The notes under the pieces are model-generated. The model was not told where the DNA came from, made no database searches, and was given only the letters and a program-made list of their open reading frames with translations. Positions 1 through 6,292 of a stretch of 28,328 nucleotides of DNA are shown here, one piece after another (within the stretch, counting starts at the first letter, position 1; each line of letters starts with the position of its first letter). The position numbers and the translations under genes were made by a program. This DNA is from CAYYYA01 sp964487895 (GTDB lineage Bacteria > Patescibacteriota > Patescibacteriia > UBA1558 > 2-01-FULL-52-15), in contig CAZASM010000012.1 of NCBI GenBank assembly GCA_964487895.1, positions 1 to 28,328 of the forward strand, in the 5' to 3' direction.

Positions 1-348
1 AGCGTTTTTGGTAATCTCATGAAAAGTAATACGCTTAATATTCTTTTCCGGGATCTTCAATAATTGTTGTAAATGCCAAGCAATGGCTTCACCTTCCCGG
101 TCTTCGTCAGTTGCGAAGTAGACTTGATCAACTTTAGCAGCGAGAGCTTTGAGCTCATCGGCGTGTTTTTTTGCTTTCAGCGGGATGACATAGGTCGGTT
201 CAAAATCATGTTCAATATCAATACCCATCTTGTTGGTAGGTAAGTCGCGGATATGTCCGTAGGATGATTCTATTTTATATTCCTTACCAAGAAATTTGCT
301 AATTGTTTTAGCTTTGGTAGGGGATTCGACGATGACTAAATTCTTCAT
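1..348 (-). CDS. topA: DNA topoisomerase I, N-terminal part (runs off the window)
   Basis: This is the first 116 codons of type IA topoisomerase I, which relaxes negative supercoils through a 5'-phosphotyrosine intermediate. The start is ATG at 346-348 and the frame stays open to base 1. The protein opens with the Toprim fold: MKNLVIVESPTKAKT contains the conserved Glu of the VESP motif, and further on ATDEDREGEAIAWHL contains the acidic DxDxEG metal-binding motif. The segment SSYGHIRDLP is also typical of TopA. The catalytic Tyr and the C-terminal zinc fingers lie outside the window. The start is supported by a promoter whose -10 box ends 7 nt before the ATG, so the mRNA is probably leaderless. 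It lies 56 bp downstream of dprA on the same strand, a dprA-topA order common in bacteria. The family assignment is secure. Confidence 0.97.
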   Translation of the reverse strand, partial: MKNLVIVESPTKAKTISKFLGKEYKIESSYGHIRDLPTNKMGIDIEHDFEPTYVIPLKAKKHADELKALAAKVDQVYFATDEDREGEAIAWHLQQLLKIPEKNIKRITFHEITKNA

Positions 349-355
349 GTGGCTG

Positions 356-384
356 ACTATAATATAAAAGTAGGATTCTGGCAA
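356..384 (-). promoter_or_regulatory. topA promoter, leaderless geometry
   Basis: Reading the minus strand, TTGCCA (379-384) and TATAGT (356-361) are separated by 17 bp. Only 7 nt (349-355) separate the -10 box from the topA ATG, so transcription should begin at or next to the start codon. No SD is present. This is a pattern match, not mapped data. Confidence 0.6.
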
Positions 385-404
385 GTTTTCGAGAATAATT
401 ATCT

Positions 405-1535
405 TTATTTTAATTGAATATAATTACCCACGAGACGCTCAATCCAGCCACTTAATTCCATCTTGCTGATAGCAATCGTTAGAGTGGTTTGGTCATAGGT
501 TGTTAGCTTTTCTAATAGGTCTTCAAATCTAATTGGAGCACTTTGTAGGAGTAAGAGGATTTCTTGTATTAGAGGATCACTTGTTTCATATTGCTTAGTC
601 GGTGTTAGTTTTGTTTCCAGTTGTAGAGCTGCAATTATATCCTGTCCGCTGGTGATCAGCTGTGCTCCTTGTTGCGCCAACCAGTTGGTACCAGCAGAAA
701 GTGGTTGGTTAATATTTCCTGGTATCGTCATAACTTCTCGGCCAGCGTCGATGGCTAATTGAGCTGTGATCAGAGCGCCTGAGCGTTTGGCAGCCGAGAT
801 GACAACTGTCAGGCGACTCAAACCAGCAATCGTGCTATTACGTTGAGGAAAATTTTGGTTCAAAATAGGCGTTTGGTACTTAAAAGGTGATACTAGTAAA
901 CCATTTTGTTGTACGATTGTCTCTGCTAGACGCCAGTTACTCCGTGGATAGACCTCATGTTCGTGGACGCTTGAGCCGAGCACAGCGATAGTGGGTAGTT
1001 GATAGTCCAACGCTAACTGATGAGCTAGAGCATCAATGCCAAAGGCTAAACCACTGACGATAACAATAGGTTGCCCTGACAGCTCGGACATAATCTGACG
1101 CAAAGCTTGGGTAGCATAATAATCAAATTGTCGACTACCGACGATGGCTATAAGACATGGAGCTTGTAGCAACTCTTGGTTACCGCGATAGAAGAGGATT
1201 GGTTCGGGGAAACTTTGGGCTAAGGCTGGTGGATAGATAGGGTCAATCAGGGTAAGGAATTGAGGATTTGCAGTGACTAAGGTCTGATAATTTTTATTAG
1301 GATCAATATTGGCTCGTAGAGCTTTGGTGCGATTGAGCAAAGCTTGCCAATTGGGTTGGGCGTCAGTTTGAGAATTCCAAGCAATAAAAAAAGAACCAAA
1401 GTGGTTCCCTATTTTTAGTAATAATTTCGCTCCGATCCCACGGATGCTGGCCCAGGCACAGTAATATTGCCGTTCTTGATCATCAACTGTGGTTCGGAAA
1501 CTGGGAGGCGGAGCTCCAGTTCCTTGATCTCGCAT
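405..1535 (-). CDS. dprA: DNA-processing protein DprA
   Basis: DprA/Smf binds incoming single-stranded DNA during natural transformation and loads RecA; it acts in the cytoplasm. The 376-aa product has an N-terminal helical region (about residues 25-110). The DprA Rossmann-like domain follows, seen as IAIVGSRQFDYYAT near residue 130, IVIVSGLAFGIDALAH, VLGSSVHEHEVYP, FPQRNSTIAGLS and KRSGALITAQLAIDAGR. A C-terminal winged-helix-like segment (about 315-376) matches DprA_WH. The start at 1533-1535 is supported by a -10 box 7 nt upstream; there is no SD. Length is normal for the family. CPR bacteria commonly keep DprA with ComEC and type IV pili for DNA uptake, so it is likely part of a competence system whose other genes are not in this window. 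Confidence 0.95.
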   Translation of the reverse strand: MRDQGTGAPPPSFRTTVDDQERQYYCAWASIRGIGAKLLLKIGNHFGSFFIAWNSQTDAQPNWQALLNRTKALRANIDPNKNYQTLVTANPQFLTLIDPIYPPALAQSFPEPILFYRGNQELLQAPCLIAIVGSRQFDYYATQALRQIMSELSGQPIVIVSGLAFGIDALAHQLALDYQLPTIAVLGSSVHEHEVYPRSNWRLAETIVQQNGLLVSPFKYQTPILNQNFPQRNSTIAGLSRLTVVISAAKRSGALITAQLAIDAGREVMTIPGNINQPLSAGTNWLAQQGAQLITSGQDIIAALQLETKLTPTKQYETSDPLIQEILLLLQSAPIRFEDLLEKLTTYDQTTLTIAISKMELSGWIERLVGNYIQLK

Positions 1536-1537
1536 AG

Positions 1538-1566
1538 TTGACAGTATACAGAAATTTATTTATCTT
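1538..1566 (+). promoter_or_regulatory. Promoter of the small gene at 1638
   Basis: A consensus TTGACA (1538-1543), a 17-bp spacer and TATCTT (1561-1566) predict a start near 1573 and a leader of about 65 nt. The leader begins with a perfect inverted repeat, AGCACA-TTG-TGTGCT (1577-1591), and ends with the SD AAAGGAGG before ATG 1638. Confidence 0.6.
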
Positions 1567-1570
1567 GCAA
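1543..1570 (-). promoter_or_regulatory. dprA promoter, leaderless geometry
   Basis: On the minus strand TTGCAA (1565-1570) and TATACT (1543-1548) are 16 bp apart, and the -10 box ends 7 nt before the dprA ATG. The -10 shares base 1543 with the -35 box of the divergent promoter at 1538-1566, so the two promoters overlap physically. Confidence 0.55.
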
Positions 1571-1637
1571 GTATTAAGCACATTGTGTGCTCGCACCTTT
1601 GAAGCAGAGACAATCCACCGGTGAAAGGAGGTTACAA

Positions 1638-1868
1638 ATGTCTAGGAATCCATCGCCGCAGTCATTAGATGAGATTATTCGAGTCTTGATCCAGTACGCT
1701 CGAAGTCGAGGGTACAATCTAGTTCCGAATTATTTCTTGAACTACTCTGAAGATGTCTTGCGGCGAGAGTATGAAGATTTAATGCACTATGGTGTGAACA
1801 GCTGGGTCACTGGAGTAGTGGGTGAGAGCGTGGTAAATGCTCACTCTAAATCCCATCGGCGGAGGTAG
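1638..1868 (+). CDS. Small protein of unknown function (76 aa)
   Basis: The start is set by a strong SD (AAAGGAGG, 1624-1631) 6 nt before ATG 1638. The frame is open upstream to 1587, but nothing supports a start there. The 76-aa product begins MSRNPSPQSLDEIIRVL and looks helical and charged. It has an aromatic middle (YNLVPNYFLNYSED), no membrane segment and no cysteine motif, and ends in a basic tail (KSHRRR). I do not recognise a family. It has its own consensus promoter and is followed 32 nt later by a strong terminator, so it is a single-gene unit. The same architecture (TTGACA promoter, strong SD, small protein, strong hairpin) recurs at 5016-6023 and 14531-15437. Function unknown; the gene call rests on the expression signals. 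Confidence 0.75.
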   Translation: MSRNPSPQSLDEIIRVLIQYARSRGYNLVPNYFLNYSEDVLRREYEDLMHYGVNSWVTGVVGESVVNAHSKSHRRR

Positions 1869-1900
1869 TGTATGGGCGGGATCGTCTCTTCTTCAATCTG

Positions 1901-1936
1901 AACCCCGTTGATCGTCAAAGCGACGTCGGCGGGGTT
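1901..1936 (+). terminator. Terminator of the small gene, overlapping the mfd 3' end
   Basis: AACCCCGTTGA pairs with TCGGCGGGGTT and, after a one-base bulge, CGTC pairs with GACG around loop AAAGC, giving about 15 pairs. The tail TTTGTCT is only moderately T-rich. The 3' arm lies inside the last codons of the convergent mfd gene, whose stop is at 1915-1917. Confidence 0.65.
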
Positions 1937-4896
1937 TGTCTATTGGCTAGCAGTTGTATAGCTTGCAGTATATCTTTTCGCCAGTCATGTAGTTGACTGG
2001 TTTTAATTTTTAGCTGTTCGCGAGCGATATTCCAATCAGGTTGTTGGCTGATCAGCCGACTTATTTGTTCTGTTGTTAGTGAGGTAGTTAGCTGTAATTC
2101 AATCATAATATCTTCTGTGCCGGTCAGACGACGGGAAGTGATGCGATGAATACTTGTTTCCTGACAGTATATTTTTAGTTCTTGAATATAGAGAGCGTCA
2201 GCAATAGCTGGTGAAGGAGAAGATATTTTTTCTGCTTCTTCTCGTAATTCTTCCACGGTTCGAAGCCAGGATATTTTTTGCCAGAAATGAATTTTTTCTT
2301 GCGAAGAAGCAAAAATATACTCATCGTCAGATGGCTTCAGTGGTAGATCAATATCAATCTCACGCCAATGAGCGCTTTGGCCTGTTCGTAGCTCTTCCAC
2401 CGCTTCATTTAGTAACTCTTCAAATAGATTTAATCCTAAGGTAGTAACGTGTCCGTGCTGTTTGCGTCCGAGGATATGACCAACACCACGCAGCTCCATA
2501 TCGCGATTAGCAATTTTGAAGCCAGCACCAAGATCAGCGTTAGATTCCAGAGTGCGCAGTCGGTCTAAAGCTTCACCATGGAGTTTTTGTTCTTTATAGA
2601 GTAGATAACAATAAGCCTGGACTGAGCCTCGGCCGACGCGACCACGGAGTTGGTGGAGCTGACCTAGGCCAAAATTTACACTGTCTGTGATGATGATGGT
2701 ATTAACTCTCGGTAAATCTAAACCATTAGCAATGATAGTAGAGCTAACGAGAATATCGATCTCACCATGATCAAAGCGTTGCATAGTTTCTGCGAGCTGT
2801 TTGTCATCCATTTGCCCATGAGCAATGCCAATACGGGCCTGAGGTAGTAGTTCTTGCAGTTGTTGCGCCGCTAGATCAATCGTTTCGACTTTATTATGCA
2901 GATAGTAAGCCTGACCCTGGCGGTCTAATTCTTTTTGTAACACCTCTTTGACCAAAACATCATTCCATTGTGCTACTTCAGTAATGATTGCTTGGCGTCC
3001 AACTGGTGGTTCCATCAGTAAACTAACGCCACGTAGCTGTGACATAGCAAGATGTAATGTTCGAGGGATCGGTGTTGCTGAGAGACTGAGAATATGCAAA
3101 TGATTGGCAATCTTTTTTAACTTCTCTTTATCTTTGACCCCAAAGTTTTGTTCCTCATCGATTATTAATAAGCGCAGATTAGAGAATTTAACATCAGATG
3201 ACAGAGCGCGATGCGTACCAATGACAATATCAATGGTTCCGTTCTGAATCTTTTTGATGACATCCTGTTGTTCTTTGTCTGTTTGCCAACGTGATAATAA
3301 GCCAATCGAAGCGCCGTATTTTTCTAAACGATCTTTGAAAGTGTCGTAATGTTGCTGGGCTAGTAGGGTAGTAGGTGCTATCAGTGCTGTCTGGCCTTTG
3401 TTCAACGCTACCCGCCAGGAAGCACGCAAGGCTATTTCAGTTTTACCGAAGCCGACATCACCGCAGACTAGACGTTCAGTAGGATAGTCTTTAGCTAGAT
3501 CATCTAGAACCTCCTGTAAGGTTCGTAATTGGGAAGTCGTTTCTTCGAAGGCAAAATCATTAGCCACTGATTGTTCCTCTGGGAGCTCTTGGAGTGGGGT
3601 GGTGAACGTTAATCGACGATGCGCTTCGGTATTTAGTAGGGCGAGCGCTAGTTGCCACGTTTCTGCCTTGATTTTTTTTACCCCAGCGATCCAAGTCGTA
3701 TCAGATGACAAACGAGAAACTTTTGGATTGCCACCACCAACATATTTACTAATCTTACCGGCTTGATCTGTCGGTAGATAGATCTTATCGTTATTAGCAT
3801 AGGCTAGTACTAGGTATTCTCGGTCACGACCATTGATGGGGATAGTAGTTAAAGATTCTAATAAGCCTACTCCATGATCACGATGGACCACTAGATCACC
3901 AATGGTGATATCGGAGAGGAAAGCACGTTTAGTCCTGGTGCTAGTCTCATTCGGCAAAAGATGGCTATCGTTAATAACTAGAATTTTATTGGCATCATCG
4001 ATCCAACCTGGGGGTGTCTGGAGAATACTGGGAGACAGAGTTATTAGTTGTAAGTTGAAAGTGTTCTCTTTAATGATTTTGCTGGCACGATCTGGTTGTT
4101 TGGTTAGCCAGTAGATTTGATAACCCTCTAACTTTTTTATTTTAGCGAAGTGGTCAGTGGGATTTTGCCCAGTGAAATCAGGCCAAGTTTGTTTGAACGA
4201 GTAATCATTGACGTTACGAAATTGAGTCAGTAGAATCTGACGCGGTACGTTGATTTCATATTCAGTTATGACTGCGACTGCGTCAGAGAGATATTCGAGT
4301 AGACTAGATGTTTTTTTTGTTAGAATCTCTGGGAGCAGTCTGAATGATTCATGAGTAGAGATTACAGTCTGCGTTAGTATGTCTATTTTATTGATACTTT
4401 CTAAATTATTACCATCGAATTCCAGACGTAGAATGGTATCAGATAGACCGACATCAACAATATTGCCACGCATAGCAACCTCTTGGGATTTATTGACTGC
4501 TCTGTTGGGTGTGTAGCCTTGTGCAATGACAGTATCAACAAATTTTTTAATTGCTCTGGTGTCACCGCAGGTTAGATTGATACTTTTTTTCTCCAACTCA
4601 GTCTTATTTGGCAGAGCTACAGTGAGATTCGACTGGTGGCAAATAATCAGAGCTAGTTCGTTATTGATAATGGCTGATAGTGCTGGTAGTGCTGATTCGC
4701 CTTCGGCCCAAGTTATGATAGTTCGTTCAGTGGGGAATTCTTTACTCCAAAGGCGATAAGCATCCGCGATGTTTTTTACTTGTCTATCACTATCAGTCAA
4801 TAGCAAAATCACCCTCGAATCTTGAACCAGGGGGGTGGTAGTGAGCCAGTGGCCCACAGCATTATAGTGCAAAAGGCCGTTTACGATGGTTGTCAT
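1915..4896 (-). CDS. mfd: Transcription-repair coupling factor Mfd
   Basis: Mfd pushes stalled RNA polymerase off DNA lesions and recruits the UvrABC excision system. The 993-aa protein has a compact N-terminal UvrB-like region, a CarD-like RNA-polymerase-interaction domain from about residue 330 (GDLVVHRDHGVGLL) and a superfamily 2 translocase core. The core shows Walker A GDVGFGKTE (about 477), DEEQ in LLIIDEEQNFG (about 578), SLSATPIPRT, and the motif VI region LHQLRGRVGRG. A C-terminal TRCF domain follows. It is shorter than E. coli Mfd (1148 aa), mainly in the N-terminal region, as often seen in reduced genomes. The start has no SD, but a TTGATA-17-TATACT promoter lies 12 nt upstream. 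The last codons overlap the terminator of the convergent small gene. Family assignment is secure. Confidence 0.97.
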   Translation of the reverse strand: MTTIVNGLLHYNAVGHWLTTTPLVQDSRVILLLTDSDRQVKNIADAYRLWSKEFPTERTIITWAEGESALPALSAIINNELALIICHQSNLTVALPNKTELEKKSINLTCGDTRAIKKFVDTVIAQGYTPNRAVNKSQEVAMRGNIVDVGLSDTILRLEFDGNNLESINKIDILTQTVISTHESFRLLPEILTKKTSSLLEYLSDAVAVITEYEINVPRQILLTQFRNVNDYSFKQTWPDFTGQNPTDHFAKIKKLEGYQIYWLTKQPDRASKIIKENTFNLQLITLSPSILQTPPGWIDDANKILVINDSHLLPNETSTRTKRAFLSDITIGDLVVHRDHGVGLLESLTTIPINGRDREYLVLAYANNDKIYLPTDQAGKISKYVGGGNPKVSRLSSDTTWIAGVKKIKAETWQLALALLNTEAHRRLTFTTPLQELPEEQSVANDFAFEETTSQLRTLQEVLDDLAKDYPTERLVCGDVGFGKTEIALRASWRVALNKGQTALIAPTTLLAQQHYDTFKDRLEKYGASIGLLSRWQTDKEQQDVIKKIQNGTIDIVIGTHRALSSDVKFSNLRLLIIDEEQNFGVKDKEKLKKIANHLHILSLSATPIPRTLHLAMSQLRGVSLLMEPPVGRQAIITEVAQWNDVLVKEVLQKELDRQGQAYYLHNKVETIDLAAQQLQELLPQARIGIAHGQMDDKQLAETMQRFDHGEIDILVSSTIIANGLDLPRVNTIIITDSVNFGLGQLHQLRGRVGRGSVQAYCYLLYKEQKLHGEALDRLRTLESNADLGAGFKIANRDMELRGVGHILGRKQHGHVTTLGLNLFEELLNEAVEELRTGQSAHWREIDIDLPLKPSDDEYIFASSQEKIHFWQKISWLRTVEELREEAEKISSPSPAIADALYIQELKIYCQETSIHRITSRRLTGTEDIMIELQLTTSLTTEQISRLISQQPDWNIAREQLKIKTSQLHDWRKDILQAIQLLANRQTPPTSL

Positions 4897-4908
4897 ACTG
4901 GAGGGTTG

Positions 4909-4937
4909 AGTATAGAGTATTGTTGGTGGTTTATCAA
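4909..4937 (-). promoter_or_regulatory. mfd promoter, very short leader
   Basis: On the minus strand TTGATA (4932-4937) and TATACT (4909-4914) are 17 bp apart. The -10 ends 12 nt before the mfd ATG, so the leader would be about 5 nt and could not hold an SD. Confidence 0.6.
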
Positions 4938-4961
4938 CCGTAGCTTCAAACTCACGGTTTA

Positions 4962-4982
4962 CTCCCCCTTACCAAGGGGGAG
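4962..4982. repeat. REP-like perfect palindrome
   Basis: CTCCCCCTT-ACC-AAGGGGGAG is a perfect 9-bp inverted repeat with a 3-nt loop, followed by a G-rich stretch (GGCGTGGGGGTAG). Short palindromes of this composition are often dispersed in bacterial genomes. It lies between the mfd promoter and the next promoter, and no T-tract follows on either strand. Only one copy is visible here. Confidence 0.6.
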
Positions 4983-5015
4983 GGCGTGGGGGTAGAGACT
5001 GTCATTGTGGTAAAC

Positions 5016-5044
5016 TTGACAGTTTATTGATTATGTGATATAGT
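5016..5044 (+). promoter_or_regulatory. Promoter of the small-gene cluster and its structured leader
   Basis: TTGACA (5016-5021), a 17-bp spacer and TATAGT (5039-5044) form a near-consensus sigma-70-type promoter with a predicted start near 5051. It precedes the structured element at 5062-5149 and the three-gene cluster from 5205. Confidence 0.65.
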
Positions 5045-5061
5045 ACTATATTACGCTATTT

Positions 5062-5149
5062 TACACCTGTAGCCACTTATCAGAGCCTATTGGCTTGTTT
5101 TCCCTCCAAAATGACCAATAGTCTTTCTTGGTGAGTGGCTCTAGGTGTA
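5062..5149 (+). ncRNA. Candidate structured leader or small RNA with an anti-SD-like apical loop
   Basis: This interval can fold into one long interrupted hairpin. ACACCT (5063-5068) pairs with AGGTGT (5143-5148); after a 2x2 loop AGCCACT (5071-5077) pairs with AGTGGCT (5134-5140). After an internal loop AGAG (5082-5085) pairs with CTTT (5123-5126) with one wobble; after one mismatch CTATTGG (5087-5093) pairs with CCAATAG (5115-5121). At the tip TTTT (5098-5101) pairs with AAAA (5108-5111) and presents loop CCCTCC. The loop can pair with SD sequences, including GAGGG at 5192-5196 of the same transcript. TATAAT at 5148-5153 may be a second -10 at the foot of the stem. No known RNA family is recognised. 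The folding is seen in the sequence; the regulatory role is inference. Confidence 0.45.
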
Positions 5150-5204
5150 TAATACAGACTCGTTCATAGACAATTTTTTCTCTAACAGGGTGAGGGCGGT
5201 GTAA

Positions 5205-5396
5205 GTGACTATGAGAAAGGTCCGGGATGTTGGTACCTCTTTGATTGTACTACTACTCGTGATTTTTTTCTTTCCTTCGATCGTTTGGATTATGCTGACC
5301 ATTATGGTCATTATCGGTGGTCTGATCGTAGTAAATCGGCTGGAAGTTACGGCCAACAACCAACACAAACCGAAGGGCGGAAACGATGAATCGTAA
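5205..5396 (+). CDS. Small hydrophobic membrane protein (63 aa), first gene of the small cluster
   Basis: The product starts with a short basic segment (MRKVRDVGTS), then a long hydrophobic stretch (about residues 12-45, enough for one long or two short membrane helices), then a polar tail rich in Asn, Lys and Gly. GTG 5205 is chosen because GAGGG (5192-5196) is 8 nt upstream; ATG 5211, two codons later, is an alternative. Its last 11 nt overlap the next gene, suggesting translational coupling. The family is not recognised. The anti-SD-like loop of the upstream RNA element is complementary to this gene's SD. The protein is probably an inner-membrane component of whatever the cluster encodes. 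Confidence 0.6.
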   Translation: MTMRKVRDVGTSLIVLLLVIFFFPSIVWIMLTIMVIIGGLIVVNRLEVTANNQHKPKGGNDES

Positions 5397-5778
5397 TACG
5401 GGAATCCTGACACTCATTGGCATCATGGCATTTGTCGGATTTACGGGGTCGGCCTTGAACACGGATCGTCGTAAGATCCACGTCAACTCCAAGGTCCTGC
5501 ATCTGAAGATCGAGGAGTGCGCTTCGACGATCGAGGGTTCACTCATGCCGGACGGCTTCGATCTCGCTGGCTATCTGAGTCAGCATGAGGTCGAGCTGAA
5601 GAAGATCAACGGACATGTGCCGCAGATTTTTGCGGCGATCGACGCGGAGGGCACCATGGCGCCGCTCGATTCGACCATTATGGAATATGGGGACTTTGTC
5701 CTCATAAACCTGACCCCGACAAGTTATCAGCTTCGTTATGTCGGGCCTGATAGCCTCACTTACCTGGCATCCCAGTAG
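5386..5778 (+). CDS. Exported or membrane-anchored protein of unknown function (130 aa)
   Basis: ATG 5386 lies inside the end of the preceding gene, and a GGCGGA-like SD precedes it. Residues 5-25 (TGILTLIGIMAFVGFTGSAL) form a signal peptide or membrane anchor. The remaining 105 residues look like a soluble alpha/beta domain with two cysteine-poor halves (IHVNSKVLHLKIEECAST and MEYGDFVLINLTPTSYQL). No motif allows a family call. The gene is clearly richer in GC than its housekeeping neighbours, with many codons ending in G or C, suggesting high expression, recent transfer, or both. It is followed after 9 nt by the zinc-ribbon gene, so the three genes form one operon ending at the terminator at 5975-6023. 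Confidence 0.75.
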   Translation: MNRNTGILTLIGIMAFVGFTGSALNTDRRKIHVNSKVLHLKIEECASTIEGSLMPDGFDLAGYLSQHEVELKKINGHVPQIFAAIDAEGTMAPLDSTIMEYGDFVLINLTPTSYQLRYVGPDSLTYLASQ

Positions 5779-5787
5779 GAGGTGAAC

Positions 5788-5970
5788 ATGAAGACCAAGC
5801 TTGAACTGCTGTGGAGGAATTTCCTCCTCCTGTGTCACATCTGTCCCTCGTGCCGGCAGCCACTGCAGCACGTGAACCGCGTGCATGAAGTGCACCGTGG
5901 TCGCGGGCGCTGTCACGAGTGCCTGCAGGTCACCAACTCTGTCCGGCAGGTTTCGCCGGCTCGCTGGTGA
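5788..5970 (+). CDS. Small zinc-ribbon-like protein (60 aa)
   Basis: The SD AGGAGG (5777-5782) overlaps the previous stop codon and lies 5 nt before ATG 5788; the GTG at 5782 is too close to serve. The product has a hydrophobic N-terminal part (LELLWRNFLLL). It then has a CxxCxxC cluster (CHICPSC) and a second CxxC (CHEC) about 20 residues on, the spacing of a zinc ribbon, within a His- and Arg-rich context. Zinc ribbons of this size bind nucleic acid or protein partners; which one cannot be told here. It is the last gene of the cluster, ending 4 nt before the terminator stem. GC-rich codon use matches the gene before it. Confidence 0.7.
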   Translation: MKTKLELLWRNFLLLCHICPSCRQPLQHVNRVHEVHRGRGRCHECLQVTNSVRQVSPARW

Positions 5971-5974
5971 CATT

Positions 5975-6032
5975 CCCCGTTCTGCTTCAAACTCTCAACA
6001 CGAGAGGGAGAAGCAGAACGGGGATTTTTTTA
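5975..6032 (+). terminator. Strong terminator of the small-gene cluster
   Basis: A perfect 14-bp stem (5975-5988 with 6010-6023, CCCCGTTCTGCTTC pairing with its complement) is topped by a CTCTC/GAGAG inner stem. It is followed by A and a run of seven T. This is one of the clearest intrinsic terminators in the window. Confidence 0.9.
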
Positions 6033-6076
6033 TTTGGCGTATAAAATTGTCAAACGCAGTGACAAGTGGTAGATTT

Positions 6077-6082
6077 TATAAT
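6077..6082 (+). promoter_or_regulatory. tRNA-Val -10 box
   Basis: TATAAT lies 22 nt before the mature tRNA 5' end. No good -35 box is found at 16-18 bp; TTGTCA at 6047-6052 is too far away. The call rests on the perfect -10 box only. Confidence 0.45.
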
Positions 6083-6104
6083 AGAGGCGTCGTCCTCTGT
6101 ATGA

Positions 6105-6181
6105 GGGAGTATAGCTCAGTTGGTTAGAGCGTTCGATTCACATTCGAAAGGTCACAGGTTCGAGCCCTGTTATTCCCACCA
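6105..6181 (+). tRNA. tRNA-Val (anticodon CAC)
   Basis: A full cloverleaf is visible. Acceptor stem GGGAGTA pairs with TATTCCC (one G-T pair), followed by an encoded ACCA end. The D arm is GCTC/GAGC. The anticodon stem TTCGA/TCGAA carries loop TTCACAT, so the anticodon is CAC, reading GTG valine codons. The T stem is ACAGG/CCTGT with loop TTCGAGC. Length is 77 nt including CCA. The encoded CCA means no CCA addition is needed. Confidence 0.96.
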
Positions 6182-6224
6182 TAATAAAGAATAATGACTA
6201 GAGAATATTTAATGGATGTAAAAA

Positions 6225-6252
6225 AATTGGCACCGACTCAAAATTGCCAATT
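6225..6252. repeat. Perfect inverted repeat between tRNA-Val and the ATPase gene
   Basis: AATTGGCA (6225-6232) and TGCCAATT (6245-6252) form a perfect 8-bp inverted repeat with a 12-nt loop. A run of A precedes it on the plus strand, so on the minus strand it would look like an intrinsic terminator (stem then T-run), although no minus-strand gene is seen upstream of it. It could instead be an operator or the tRNA's downstream processing or termination hairpin. Confidence 0.5.
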
Positions 6253-6281
6253 CGAGGTTTTATTAGTTGATGTTGAATCGG

Positions 6282-6287
6282 TATAGT
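6282..6287 (+). promoter_or_regulatory. -10 box of the ATPase gene, leaderless geometry
   Basis: TATAGT ends 5 nt before the ATPase ATG (6293) and no SD is present, so a leaderless transcript is likely. The -35 region is poor. Confidence 0.4.
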
Positions 6288-6292
6288 TTTAT

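Noticed and set aside
5062..5149. 6S RNA or a known riboswitch
   Set aside because: The bulged-hairpin shape recalls 6S RNA but the element is about half the usual size, and no conserved riboswitch core is recognised.
5253..5973. Long minus-strand open frames opposite the small-gene cluster
   Set aside because: They cross the plus-strand operon and lack start signals; they are mirror frames of GC-rich coding DNA.
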